Shown here one piece after another: positions 21,301 to 32,708 of a stretch of 64,000 bases of DNA; the first letter of the stretch is position 1; the number at the start of each line of letters is the position of its first letter. The notes under the pieces were generated by a model. It was not told the DNA's origin. It did no database searches and saw only the letters and a program-made list of their open reading frames with translations. The stretch is from Trifolium pratense. Lineage: Eukaryota; Streptophyta; Magnoliopsida; Fabales; Fabaceae. The stretch is taken from contig NC_060060.1 in the NCBI RefSeq assembly GCF_020283565.1, positions 36,022,001 to 36,086,000 of the forward strand, read 5' to 3'. The position numbers and the translations under genes are program-made.

Positions 21301-24262
21301 TTCGGCCACGCCAGTCACGGTTATCTGGTTCAGAATATCGATTTTGAATTTGAGCTGGGGGCTGCAGAAGATAATAATATACACATGAATACAAAATTTA
21401 AACTAAATATTTGACAATAGTCATAAATAAAAATTCATAAAAATGACAATGTATAATTGCAGCAGTCAAAAGAATAAAATAGCGGCATTTAAACACGATA
21501 ATTTTTCATTCATTGTTGAAATGAGCCCCTGCAAGGTACTAATAGTAGTATGTTCCCCCTGATAAATCAACACTCGACTTACCCAACAGGATGAAAAAGG
21601 ATTCAGGGCTTACAAAGCTAACAGAATAAATAAAAGACAGAAAACACACTCACGTTATTTTCTACACGACCCCAACTTTGATCTTCACCAAAAAGTTCAG
21701 CATCAATATCATGTCTGAGCTTTAAAATATCACCAGGGGTCTCCTCAACAGTCTGTGAGCAAAAGAAATATTAGTCACTACATATATGGACTCAAAAGCA
21801 GTTCTCTAGAGAAAAAACGTCCAAATATGACCCAAAGGAATACAAAACATTTATACAGCGACTTAGACAGTAGCATGGGTTGCATTTCAATGAACCATAA
21901 GCTTCCATGAAAAAACTAGAAAAGTAGGGAAATGGTTGCAGATAGGCAGCAGGTGAACAAAAAACTCATCCGGGAAAAGTTAACAAATTTGAAATAATCA
22001 CTTACCTCTTTAATCTTTAAAAGCTCTTCTTTGGTATATCGCACACGCTCACGACCTTCAAACTGCGAATCTCCAACCTAAAATGGCAGTAGTAGTTAGA
22101 AATAAATCCCATAACATAGTCATAGTCAAACTAGCACATTTCAAGCATGCAACCCAAGGAAAGAAAATTACTCAAGTTAGAATACAGTGACATAAATTCT
22201 ATGCACTAACATCACAGCGAAGATATCTATCAAGTTTAATTAAGTCGTTAAGTGTTATTTCAAAGCATTGCTTTCAAATAAAAACAAACAAAGCAGTCAT
22301 AAGCAACTGTGAAAATTGAGTCCATATATATGGATTAACCACACATAGACGAAGCTGAAATCAATATGAAATATGGATGAATGACATAAAGAATAGACAG
22401 AAATACCAAAAATTTATATTAGATTTTATGCACAAAAGTTGCAGCATCAACCAGAATTCGGAAATGAATATCAATATATGTGGGATCTTCATGGGTAATT
22501 TGAGACTTAGTCAAACCCACCTAAAGCCCACACATTGCTTTCTGTCCATATTTACAGCAAGTACACGTACTTAAGTGTCCTACCAAGAATTAGGACATTA
22601 AAACCAAGCCTGGCTTTTGTCTTATGGGGTCTTAACTTAAATCCCCAGCTGTTAGACAGCAAATAAATGACGGTGAACAGAACAAACAAGTCTTTTAAGT
22701 ATATGTTAAATGGCTCTTCTAAAGCGTTATCATCATGCTTTTATAAAGTTGTCAAGCAAATCTAGTTGGTTCTTCTAAAGCGTTATTCCCACTGGTCCCT
22801 ATTATATAATCAAAAATTTACTTTTTAGGTTCATTGAGTTAAACTATGTATCTGGTCTATACTATAGGACCAGATACATAGTTTATTCAATGAACCTAAA
22901 AAGTGAGATTTTTTTCTTATAATAGGGAACGGAGGGAGTATCGTATCTTCATGCTTTTATAAAATTTTTAAGCAAGTCAGTTAAATTCCAAAATGCACAA
23001 CCATCAAAATCCAGACGCATTCAAATTGATGGAGTTACACAAAATGAACCACGTAATAAAGGCGCAGTGCAGCACGTAAAGACAAATTGTTTGTTGGCGC
23101 AAGACGTCGCAACTCAACTTAAATTTAAAAGATGCGGTAACAGATTGATTGTTAATATTAGTCAAGTTGATCTGAAATTAAATATATATACCATTGAAAA
23201 AACCATTAATTAAATTTACAAATAAAGTAAAAACATAATTTGAAAACATAAACCGGATAAAGTAAAAACATAAACGTCGCGTCATTGTGAATTAAACAGA
23301 ATATATGTATGTGGGATCTTTTACGAGTAATTTGCGACCGAGTCAAACCCACCTAAAATACATAAACCAAATAAAGTAAAAACATAAACATTAAACAATG
23401 GCGTAATTGTGAATTAAACCGAATATATGTATGTGGGATCTTTATGAGTAACATGAAACTGAGTCAAACTCACCTAAAGCCCACGAATTACTTTCTGTCC
23501 ATATTTACGGCAAGTTCACATCTTAAGTGTCCCACCAAGAATTAGGACATTACATTAGAATCAAGAGCTTTAACAGCAAATAAACGACCGTATACAAAAC
23601 ATACAAGTATTTAAGTATATTTTAGTTACCGCTTCTAAAGAGTTACCTTCATGGTTTGATGATAAAGTTATAACAAAAAATCAGTTCAGTTCCAAAATAA
23701 ACAATCATCAAAACTCAGACACATTCAAATCTATGGAATTAAACAAAAGTCACAGTGCTGTTAAACACTAACACATAAAGATAAATTATTTATCAGCCCA
23801 ATACCTCACAGCTCAAATTAAATTTAAAACAAACAACAAAAACAGCAAAAGATAAAGTCTTAATATTAACCAAGTTGATCTGGGGACATAATGTTTACAC
23901 ATTCACACAATAAAATATAAACATACATTAAACGAATCGAATATTCATGAATTGAACCATTCTAACTCCAATGAACAACAAATAAATAACAAAAAGCAAT
24001 AAAAAATAGAAATTTAATAAACAAGAGTGTAAATTGAATAGATAAAAAAACAGATCCAACGAAAAAGGGTTTATACCTTAAAAGCAAAGTGAGAAGAAGC
24101 AGCACCATGAGGACGAAGCAGAGAAAGATCAGATGAAAAAGAACCAAAAGAAGGATTAACCGATGAGTTTGAAGAGGAAGAATCAAATCTAGGAGCGAGA
24201 AGCCTGTTTCCTCGACCACCACCAGGCCTCAAGCTAAGAACCGTTTGATCACCTTGCTGCAT
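18395..24262 (-). CDS. eIFiso4G1: Eukaryotic translation initiation factor isoform 4G (eIFiso4G1)
   Basis: The scaffold of the plant-specific eIFiso4F cap-binding complex. Nine exons, GT-AG and in phase: 24262-24077, 22077-22006, 21752-21654, 21361-21194, 20986-20889, 20396-20309, 20215-19865, 19771-19526, 19414-18395. Total 2328 nt, 775 residues, close to the roughly 780 of Arabidopsis eIFiso4G1. The eIFiso4E-binding motif YTKEELL is at residues 76-82. The MIF4G domain (eIF4A binding) begins near residue 200 ([13 protein letters not shown]) and runs to about 436. A Gly/Pro/Met-rich linker follows, then the MA3 domain from about residue 613 ([15 protein letters not shown]). The start follows a purine-rich 5' UTR (24263-24480). 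The first intron is about 2 kb and holds a duplication and a MITE. Confidence 0.96.
22474..23890. repeat. Internal duplication in eIFiso4G intron 1
   Basis: The stretch 22474-23165 (minus the MITE at 22784-22940) is matched by 23404-23890. Shared landmarks are GTGGGATCTT, CTAAAGCCCAC, TTTCTGTCCATATTTAC, GAATTAGGACATTA and TTCCAAAAT. A third partial copy lies at 23284-23358. The MITE is absent from the second copy, so it inserted after the duplication. Confidence 0.7.
22784..22940. mobile_element. Stowaway-like MITE in eIFiso4G intron 1
   Basis: A 157-bp hairpin whose arms share GTTCATTGA and AACTATGTATCTGGTC, and which ends in GGAACGGAGGGAGTA, the complement of the common Stowaway/Tc1-mariner terminus TACTCCCTCCGTTCC. 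TA dinucleotides flank both ends. The left terminus is diverged. It is non-coding. Confidence 0.85.
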
Positions 24263-24480
24263 ACCTTGCGATCTTAACGCTTTTCGAGAGAGATTGCTGA
24301 ATAAGATAAAATAAGAGAGAGATTCAGCGGCGGCGCCGAATCGAAGAAGAAGAAGAAGAATAAGGATTGAAATAAGAGAAGAAGGGAGAGAAAGGGATTG
24401 GATTGTGGATTGAATTGAAGGTAAGAGAAGAGAGGCGCTAGCTAGGTATTTGGATATTTCTCTCTCTTCTGCGGAGTGAG

Positions 24481-27400
24481 AAGAAGAGAGAACTGCGTGT
24501 GCGTTACAACGGAGGGTGACAAAAAACCCTTATTACACTATTTATGCCTTGCGTTCACTTTACAATAAAAAAACAATATTAAATATTAAATCTTTTTTTT
24601 TTCATCAAATTAGGTCAAGTTTTTTTAAGATATTTTTTACATGATATAAAAAAAAAAATAAAGAATTGTTTGATATTTTAAAAAGATATGTAACACATGA
24701 AATCAACCATCGGTTGTTTGATTAAAAAAGATAGGAAGAAAGTAAATTTGTTTTCTAAAAATAGGTGGCGAAATAAAAAATGAACTATTGAATGTTAACT
24801 ATAAGATAGGATACGCGCTACTTTTACTTTTATATATTTGTCTTTCTTAACAAGGTTTTAGTGAAAAAGGCATGTTTGGTAGCCAGGAAGAAAGTGGATC
24901 TTGTTTTGCATTAGTTGTTTTGACGAAACTTTAATATATGTTTGTTTGACTTATCAGGTGTTTTAGGAGTTGTGTATCCCTTGGTGGTAAGAGACTATTG
25001 TTAAGAGCTCTTAAGAAAAAATATTAGGGTTATTGATCGAGTGATAGACTAGATATTTTATTGCGGTAGTACGGAGGATTTGATGTATGCGTGGATAATA
25101 AGTTATGTACGGTAAAGTTTTTACGACAGAGGTCAGACATAAGGTGATAGCGAGTTATGTGAAATCAATGATCAGTTGTTTGATAAAAAAGATTGGAGAC
25201 AAATGAGAAGGTTTTTATTCAAAGAGAAAGTGAATCTTGTTGTGCATCGGTTGTTATGACAGATTTCTAATACATGTTTGTTTGGTTTATCAGGTATTTT
25301 ATGAGTTGTGTATATCCCTTGGTGGTAAGAAACTATCGCTAAGAGCTGTTAGTGGAGGATATTAGGGTTATCGAGTGATAGACTAAATATTTTATTGTGG
25401 TAGTATGGAGGATTTGACGTATGCGTGGATAATAAGTTATGTATGGTGAAGTTCTTACGACAGAGATCAGACAGAAGGTGCTAGTGAGTTGCATGCAGAT
25501 ATTTTTTTATCGTTATTAATAACATTTCCAAATTGAAACTCGTATTTTGCGTCTCCAAAGATAAAGGTTGACCGCATTTAATGTATGTCATGATTGCGAT
25601 TAACACGTGTCTATTGTGTTGGGAGATTTTTATCGCGTCAACTTCAAATAAGAGGACACTAAAGGGAGGTGTCATCAATATACTAAAAGTTGAAAGGGGA
25701 AACTTCGCAAGGAAAATAATTAAATGTATCTTAATGTGGGAAAATATTCGGATGAATGAACACTAATACATTATGGATTTTGAAAAACGTATATAATTTA
25801 TACCATTCACAAAAACAAAATTGTATTGCACATGAATGTACTGTCCGATTAACGATTAATTATGTATATAAAATGACACTTGATCCGAAATTTATTGGTA
25901 GATAGAGTCACGAATGAGGAGAAATGATAAGGGAATATCATGAGATCTTTGAAGGAGTGAACTTTGAGGATTTTAAGGAAGTGAATAAAAAAACAAAAAA
26001 AATATATATAATTTTCTGTGTAAAGGGAACTCTAAGAAAGGTAGCAGTATCTCTCAATTTAACAAATTTGATGGGATTTCAAAATAATGAATGCGATAAA
26101 ATGATAAATAAGGAAATGGACAAAGGGAACCATAAAAAATAGTAAAAAATAATTCCATGTAAACGTGCTTAATAATAAGGACGGTCACGATCGTTTTAAG
26201 CACCAATAAATGAATTGATTATTGTGCCACGGTCGGGCTAATTAGTTGCGATATTAGAATTAGAATCAATAATAGTATGGAAAATTCAAGAAGAACACGT
26301 TCAAACTATACTGAACCAAATGTAACTAGAATAACCATGGATTTCACAAAATGTATGATAAAAAAAAATTAAAAATTGTTTTTATTTTTTGTATTTCTTT
26401 TTTTGCATGTTCCTAATTCCTTTGTTGTTGCGCATTTGATCTCCATATCTGACATTCTCACACAGGTTCGGTCCAAAGGAGCAGGCAAACCATGCTTGTG
26501 TCTAGAGCCTAGCTTTTTTTAACCTACTATTATACCCTGGTTAATATATGTTGTAACCGTTGCCTTTTTTCTCACAATTACCTATTTCCAAAAATTAAAA
26601 GAAGTCCGATTCCAGGAAAATTGAATCACAAAAGAGAGCTTAACTTATAAATGATTTTGTATCTCAAAATGTAAAATTTTAAGTAACAAATATTATTATC
26701 GCTAAAAATATTATTATTTGCTAAAAATATAAAATATAATAATTGCGATTTATTTCGGTTAGTATTTTCAAAATATCAATTTTTTATAATTTTTATTAAT
26801 GCACAATGAAATATATTAATGTTTAAAGTTGTGTATTGGCAAATGTGAAGTGGTCAGCTGTGTAATTTATTTTGAGACGAATGAAGTATATATCCATGAA
26901 AGGATTTTGTTGATGCATCTTTGAGTCATAACCCGAGTTATCTTTGGCGCAATATTCACGTTTCACATGCAGTAGTTAAAATGGCCTGCAAGGGTGTTTG
27001 GGTGATACTGTGATAGGTAATGGATCTTGAGTTGTGCGACCATATGAATGCTCCTGTGTAAAGTGGTGGAGTTCATTGACCATGCAACTGGCACGCGGAA
27101 GAAAATATTGTAAGATTTCCTTTACCCCTAATCCCTAGAGAAACAGACTATATCTTATCTACACCCGTGTTTGTTTAATGGTGTGGGAGTGAACAAATGT
27201 TTGTTGGAAATTTACTTCTCACATTGAGTATAGCCTCAAGTGAGCTTATAACTATATCATGAAAAATCTTGTTGATAACGAGTTACATGTGGAAGGAAAT
27301 TGGATAAAATGTTGAAGTTTTCATTTGGCGAGTGGCAATGAGTTGCCTCCCAACCTAGGAGAGACTACATATTCGAGGTGTTCAATGTCTGGATCGTTGT

Positions 27401-28080
27401 AAATTTGTAATTATTGTAAGAGCTCTTTCAAAAATGGTTGACATATGTTCTTTGATTGCTATAAGGATGAATAGGTGTGAATTGAGAAAAAAATTATGAT
27501 AAATTTTATCTAAAGACAAACAAACAATGTCGCACATTTATTAACACGAGCGTGGTTCTTACTTGTTAGTATGCAAATTAACAATCACACGTGATTTCAC
27601 TTTACGATTGAAGTCATGAATGCATGTTTTGAGAGGAAAAAAAAAAACCTACGTTGAATTATTAATATGAAAATTATCTTTTTTTATAACATTAACCTAA
27701 AGTTAAAAAAACCACATTAGGTCCTTTTAGTTGACAAAATAATAAATATAGCTGAACTAATAAATATCAATATTATTAGGTGCAATAATTTCATTCGAAT
27801 TTAAACTTGAAACTTTGCGTGCGAATTTTAGTGATACTTGACGCCGAGATTAAAAAAACACATTATACTCTTTAATTTTGAAAATCGAATCCACCATAGT
27901 CAGCAAAGACACGCATTCACACAGTCGAGTGTTTCAAACTATCTAATCTTAATCAAACGCATTAAGAAAACACATTTATTTTTTAAAAAAAAAAATATAA
28001 TTTTCAAGTTTAAACTTGAGACGGCTGATCAAAATCAGATGACTCCCAACAAGTGATTATCCTGGTCCTTTATTTTCACG
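24481..28080. other. Intergenic region between eIFiso4G and HSP70, no gene seen
   Basis: AT-rich. Contains the direct repeat at 24699-25490. The block 27216-27301 is repeated at 31923-32005. Short ORFs (for example 25924-26142) have no recognisable domains and biased Lys/Asn composition, so I do not call them. Confidence 0.5.
24699..25490. repeat. Direct repeat, about 336-bp spacing
   Basis: GAAATCAACCATCGGTTGTTTG at 24699 recurs as a variant at 25161. TTATCAGGTGTTTTAGGAG at 24951 recurs at 25287 (336 bp apart), as does GATTTGATGTATGCGTGG. The first copy contains about 126 bp extra near 24735-24860. Function unknown. Confidence 0.75.
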
Positions 28081-28097
28081 TTATTGTACTCTTTCTC

Positions 28098-28218
28098 TTC
28101 TGGAACCTCCTCATAGATTCAAGAATTCTCCACCTCGCTCTGTTATTTTCCCTCGCCACCTCATAAACTCTAGAACTTACTCCTAAATCCTACACATGTC
28201 ATAACGGTAATATAAATA
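28098..28218 (+). promoter_or_regulatory. HSP70 promoter: heat-shock elements and TATA box
   Basis: Trimeric HSE motifs lie at 28098-28110 (TTC-n2-GAA-n2-TCC), 28118-28130 (TTC-n2-GAA-n2-CTC) and 28168-28180 (CTC-n2-GAA-n2-TAC, weaker). TATAAATA is at 28211-28218, about 140 bp before the start codon. This arrangement fits binding of heat-shock factors and strong heat induction. Confidence 0.8.
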
Positions 28219-28359
28219 ATCGCTTTCGTTTCTCTCTTTCGCCACACATAACTCAAATCAAACACTGCAAACAACAAAGCAAACACAAAAAAACACACTC
28301 TCCATTTTTTTTTTCTCTCTTCGTTCCAAAAACCAATTCCGAAACTAACTAACTCTGTT

Positions 28360-30318
28360 ATGGCGACAAAAGAAGGCAAAGCCATAGGTATTGATCTCGG
28401 CACAACCTACAGTTGCGTCGGCGTATGGCAAAACGACCGTGTCGAAATCATCCCTAATGATCAAGGTAACCGCACCACACCGTCCTACGTGGCATTCACC
28501 GACACCGAAAGACTAATCGGTGATGCAGCAAAGAACCAAGTAGCAATGAATCCACAGAACACAGTTTTCGATGCAAAACGTTTAATCGGCCGTAGATTCT
28601 CCGATGAGTCAGTTCAAAACGACATGAAACTATGGCCGTTTAAAGTCGTTCCAGGTCCGGCTGAAAAACCGATGATCGTAGTTAATTATAAAGGTGAAGA
28701 GAAGAAATTTGCAGCAGAGGAAATTTCTTCAATGGTTTTGATTAAAATGAGGGAAGTTGCTGAAGCGTTTTTAGGTCATCCTGTTAAAAACGCTGTTGTA
28801 ACTGTTCCTGCTTATTTTAATGATTCTCAGCGTCAAGCTACGAAAGACGCTGGAGCGATTTCGGGTTTGAATGTGCTGAGAATTATTAATGAACCTACTG
28901 CTGCTGCAATTGCTTATGGTTTGGATAAGAAAGCTTCAAGAAAAGGCGAACAGAACGTGCTTATTTTCGACTTAGGTGGTGGAACTTTTGATGTTTCTCT
29001 TCTTACTATTGAAGAAGGGATTTTCGAAGTGAAAGCTACTGCTGGTGATACTCATCTTGGTGGTGAAGATTTTGATAACAGAATGGTGAATCATTTTGTT
29101 TCTGAATTTAGGAGGAAAAATAAGAAAGATATTAGTGGGAATGCAAGAGCTTTGAGGAGATTAAGAACAGCTTGTGAGAGAGCTAAGAGGACACTTTCTT
29201 CAACTGCTCAAACAACAATTGAAATTGATTCTTTGTATGAAGGAATTGATTTCTATGCAACCATTACAAGGGCGAGATTTGAAGAATTGAACATGGATTT
29301 GTTTAGGAAATGTATGGATCCTGTTGAGAAGTGTCTTCGTGATGCGAAAATTGATAAGAGTCATGTTCATGAAGTTGTTCTTGTTGGTGGATCAACAAGG
29401 ATACCAAAAGTTCAACAGCTTTTGCAGGATTTCTTCAATGGGAAAGAACTTTGCAAGAGTATTAACCCTGATGAAGCTGTTGCTTATGGTGCTGCTGTTC
29501 AAGCCGCGATTTTAAGTGGTGAAGGTGATGAAAAGGTTCAAGATCTTTTGTTGCTTGATGTTACACCTCTTAGCTTGGGATTAGAAACTGCTGGTGGTGT
29601 TATGACAACTTTGATTCCAAGGAACACAACGATTCCTACTAAGAAGGAGCAGATTTTCTCAACTTATTCAGATAATCAACCTGGTGTATTGATTCAAGTT
29701 TTTGAAGGTGAACGTGCAAGAACAAAGGATAATAATCTTCTTGGGAAATTTGAGCTTACTGGTATACCTCCTGCTCCAAGAGGTGTACCACAGATCAATG
29801 TCTGTTTTGATATTGATGCAAATGGGATTTTGAATGTTTCTGCTGAAGATAAAACAGCTGGAGTGAAGAACAAGATAACTATAACAAATGATAAGGGAAG
29901 GTTGAGTAAGGAAGAGATAGAGAAGATGGTGAAAGATGCAGAGAGGTATAAGGCAGAGGATGAAGAGGTGAAGAAGAAAGTGGAAGCGAAGAATTCGCTC
30001 GAGAATTATGCTTATAATATGAGGAATACTATTAAGGATGAGAAGATTGCTGGAAAGTTGAGTTCTGATGATAAGGGGAAAATTGAGAAGGCTGTGGAAG
30101 AGGCTATTCATTGGCTGGAGGCAAATCAGTTGGCTGAAGTTGATGAGTTTGAGGATAAGCAGAAGGAGTTGGAAGGAATTTGTAATCCTATTATTGCTAA
30201 GATGTATCAAGGTGGTGCTGGAGGTGATATGCCTATGGGAGATGATATGCCTGGTGGTGGTGGTGCCTCTAATGGGGCAGGTTCTGGAGCTGGACCTAAG
30301 ATTGAAGAGGTTGACTAA
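28360..30318 (+). CDS. HSP70: Cytosolic heat-shock protein 70
   Basis: An ATP-dependent chaperone of 652 residues in a single exon. Lack of an intron fits the heat-inducible class. The three HSP70 signatures are visible: IDLGTTYS (11-18), [14 protein letters not shown] (~202-215) and [14 protein letters not shown] (~339-352). The nucleotide-binding domain is ~1-385, the substrate-binding domain ~395-545, then the helical lid and a Gly/Met-rich tail. The C-terminal EEVD motif, which binds TPR co-chaperones, places it in the cytosol/nucleus. There is no signal or transit peptide. Its terminal codons and 3' flank are duplicated at 32006-32455. Confidence 0.98.
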   Translation: MATKEGKAIGIDLGTTYSCVGVWQNDRVEIIPNDQGNRTTPSYVAFTDTERLIGDAAKNQVAMNPQNTVFDAKRLIGRRFSDESVQNDMKLWPFKVVPGPAEKPMIVVNYKGEEKKFAAEEISSMVLIKMREVAEAFLGHPVKNAVVTVPAYFNDSQRQATKDAGAISGLNVLRIINEPTAAAIAYGLDKKASRKGEQNVLIFDLGGGTFDVSLLTIEEGIFEVKATAGDTHLGGEDFDNRMVNHFVSEFRRKNKKDISGNARALRRLRTACERAKRTLSSTAQTTIEIDSLYEGIDFYATITRARFEELNMDLFRKCMDPVEKCLRDAKIDKSHVHEVVLVGGSTRIPKVQQLLQDFFNGKELCKSINPDEAVAYGAAVQAAILSGEGDEKVQDLLLLDVTPLSLGLETAGGVMTTLIPRNTTIPTKKEQIFSTYSDNQPGVLIQVFEGERARTKDNNLLGKFELTGIPPAPRGVPQINVCFDIDANGILNVSAEDKTAGVKNKITITNDKGRLSKEEIEKMVKDAERYKAEDEEVKKKVEAKNSLENYAYNMRNTIKDEKIAGKLSSDDKGKIEKAVEEAIHWLEANQLAEVDEFEDKQKELEGICNPIIAKMYQGGAGGDMPMGDDMPGGGGASNGAGSGAGPKIEEVD

Positions 30319-30954
30319 AGAAGCTAGGGAAGGAGGGACATGTTTTTGAAACCTTGGTCGTGTCTATGGGGTACTATGAAAGTTGTCTTGTGTCCTGTTT
30401 AATGTTATGTTACAAAATGTAGGCTTGGTAATGTGGGGCTGGGCTTGTTGTATCGTGAATAAGGTTTTTTATGTTTTTCTGTTAGCTGTCTCTATTTTCT
30501 TTTTTGCTTAATCATGAGTAGTGTAATTTTGAAGAGATGAAATAAGATGAATGTAATTTAATGTCTGCCATCAATGTGTATCTCTTAAATCTGATACCTT
30601 GTTATGATTCATATGGATGATGACTTGAACTATTTTGGTTCATACTTGATAATGCAGATCTTGCAATGCTAAAAGTTACAAGACTTTGATGTCTTGATTT
30701 TCATTATACTGTGACATTTTCATTAAGAAAGTCCAATGGAATTACATTCATTGACTTAGTTAGGATGAGCTGGTAGCAATATTATTTTGAGTGGAGGAAA
30801 AGTTAACTTATCAATGGTTTGAATTTGAAGATTAATTTGGTTAACACCAATATGGCTAACTGAAAATACGTTGTTCCAAATTCTTGACTCTGAACAGCTT
30901 AATTGAGTTAGTTGTTAATGGCACTATATATAGGTTCTTAATTTATGTAGTGGA
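30319..30954 (+). other. HSP70 3' UTR and flank
   Basis: Non-coding. About 30293-30930 is the template or sister of 32006-32455 (shared CTAAAGAAGCTAGGGA, TTACAAAATGTAGGCTTGG and CTCTGAACAGCTTAATT). Confidence 0.6.
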
Positions 30955-31363
30955 TTCTACTCTACAACCATACCTTTTGCCTAAGTTATGCATGCAGTCT
31001 TGCACTTTCTGTGGTCATATATATCTTGAAATATTTCTTGCTGCGCCACTTAATTTCTACACAGAATCAGATAAACTTACCAAAATATAGTGACGAGACT
31101 AGCAACAAATTAACAACTAACATTTGTTTATAAGAAAAAGCTTCAACCTTGTCATCAATCTTAATCTCCAATATCCTCTTTACTTTCTTCAGCATTCCAA
31201 CTTCCATGTTTCTTTAGATCCCAAATAATATGAAACTGTTTACTGCAGGCTTTGTGTACAGTTAGAAATAGAAATTTTTATTCAATACATACTGGCCAAT
31301 TAACTTCCTTTGGCAAGAAAACTTGTCAAAATAACATGCAACTGAACATGTTGATAATTGTTG

Positions 31364-31485
31364 CAGAGCTCTAAAGAGAGAACTCTTTCAAAAATAAGCG
31401 TATACCGCTTTTAGTGACAAACACACGGTATTCTTTAGTAAAAGGCGAAAGAATAGTTCGCTTTGTGTTTATCACACGGTTCCGT
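31364..31485 (-). ncRNA. U5: U5 spliceosomal snRNA, copy 5, with rearranged 3' end
   Basis: Minus-strand gene of about 122 nt. Loop CGCCTTTTACT, stem ATTCTTT/AAAGAAT, lower stem GTGATAAACAC/GTGTTTGTCAC and Sm site ATTTTTG are intact. The terminal stem-loop is shortened (AGAGTTCT...AGAGCTCT). The following sequence is CAACAATTATCAACATG rather than the 3' box found after copies 1-4. That sequence matches DNA ~100 bp downstream of copy 4, so a deletion between short repeats fused the U5 3' stem to downstream DNA. It could be transcribed, but 3' processing is doubtful. Confidence 0.85.
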
Positions 31486-31511
31486 GACTAACAAAGCAAA
31501 GAGTTCTTTTA

Positions 31512-31561
31512 TTTTATAGCCAAGCATAATTTCTTGATTTCTGCACTAGTCGATGTGGGCT
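31512..31561 (-). promoter_or_regulatory. U5 copy 5 promoter: USE and TATA box
   Basis: On the minus strand the USE AGCCCACATCG is at 31561-31551 and TATAAAA at 31518-31512, with 32 bp between them. Unlike copy 4, the USE core is intact. Confidence 0.85.
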
Positions 31562-31922
31562 TTAATAAAATAATTCAGTGTACATACTAACTTTTCTCTT
31601 TTTTTCTTAGTCTTATTAGTGCCTCACAATCAAAAGCCTGTCCTCCTCCGCCCACTGATCCATACATTATTAGGATTTAATAGTTATTCATTCCTTCAAT
31701 TAGTTGAAATCTATTTTGAAAAATCTTTGACACGTGAAGATGCTTCATTATATTATATAACCTACATTCAAGACAATGTTTCTAGTTGGCCTTTTATTTA
31801 ACCGAAAAAAGTTTAATAAAGTTGTTCCCTTCCACCAAGATTAAAACACTCACATTGAGAAAGAACACAAAAATGTAACTCAATGGAGCAAGGACCACAG
31901 ACACAGGATATGAGCAAAACTA

Positions 31923-32455
31923 TATCACATTGAGTATAGCCTCAAGTCAGCTTATAACTATATCATGAAAAATCTTGTTGATAACAACTAGTTACACGTG
32001 GAAGGAAAATGGACCTAAGATTGAAGAGGTTGACTAAAGAAGCTAGGGAGGGACAGACATGTTTTTGGAACCTTGGATGGGGTACTGTGAAAGTTGTCTT
32101 GTGTTATGTTTATGTTATGTTACAAAATGTAGGCTTGGTAATGTGGGGCTTGGCTTGGCTTGGCTTGGCTTGTTGAATCATGAATAAGGTTTTTCATGTT
32201 TTTCTGTTAACTCTGTCTATTTTCTTACTCATGAATAGTGTAATACTGTAATTTTGACAAATAAAATAAGATGGATGTAATTTAATTTCTGCCACCAATG
32301 TGTATCACTTAATTTTGATACCTGTTACCATTCATACACTTTGATGACTTGAACTAATTCGGTTCATACTATAGATATCAAATGAAAATATGTTGTTTCA
32401 AATTTTTGACTCTGAACAGCTTAATTTAGCTAGCTGTTAATGGCACTATACATAG
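31923..32455 (+). pseudogene. Remnant of a second HSP70 locus (upstream block joined to the HSP70 tail)
   Basis: 31923-32005 copies 27216-27301 (CACATTGAGTATAGCCTCAAG...), which lies about 1 kb upstream of HSP70. It is joined directly to a copy of the last HSP70 codons (GGACCTAAGATTGAAGAGG, encoding the EEVD end) and the 3' flank, corresponding to 30293-30930. The promoter and nearly the whole coding region are missing. This fits a tandem duplication of the HSP70 locus followed by an internal deletion of about 3 kb. Not functional. Confidence 0.75.
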
Positions 32456-32708
32456 CTGGGAGTAAACTGTCAAATATCCTCTGAAATTTCAAAATTCATC
32501 AAATACCCCCGAAATTTAGAAATAGACAAATATCCCCTGAAATTATAAAACGTCAATCAAATTACCCTCTGACGTGGACTCTGACTAGTAGTGTTAGGGG
32601 GCAATTTGATTGACTTTATAATTTCAAGGGGGTATTTGTCTATTTCCAAATTTCATAAGGGTATTTAATGAATTTTAAAATTTCAGGGAGGTATTTGGTA
32701 ATTTATTC
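32456..32708. mobile_element. Long-TIR MITE, about 250 bp
   Basis: Arms of about 110 bp in inverted orientation (AAATACCCCCGAAATTT / AAATTTCAGGGAGGTATTT; CAATCAAATTACCCTC / GGGGGCAATTTGATTG) surround a short centre containing GACGTGGACTC. Non-coding. The long terminal repeats suggest a Mutator-type MITE. Confidence 0.8.

Larger units (their letters stand above)
30955..31919 (-). repeat. Right, inverted arm of the dispersed duplication (partner 9757-11240)
   Basis: Read on the minus strand, 31919 to 30955 follows 9757-11240: the CATATCCTGTGTCTGTGG stretch, module E, a U5 gene, then the flank containing GACTGCATGCATAACTTAGG. About 380 bp (matching ~9830-10210) and about 67 bp at the U5 3' end are missing here. 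It lies within the flank of HSP70. Confidence 0.78.

Noticed and set aside
25924..26142. 72-codon Lys-rich ORF
   Set aside because: No domain, biased composition, isolated in AT-rich DNA.
29668..30210. 180-codon minus-strand ORF
   Set aside because: It is antisense to the HSP70 coding region and results from its codon bias.
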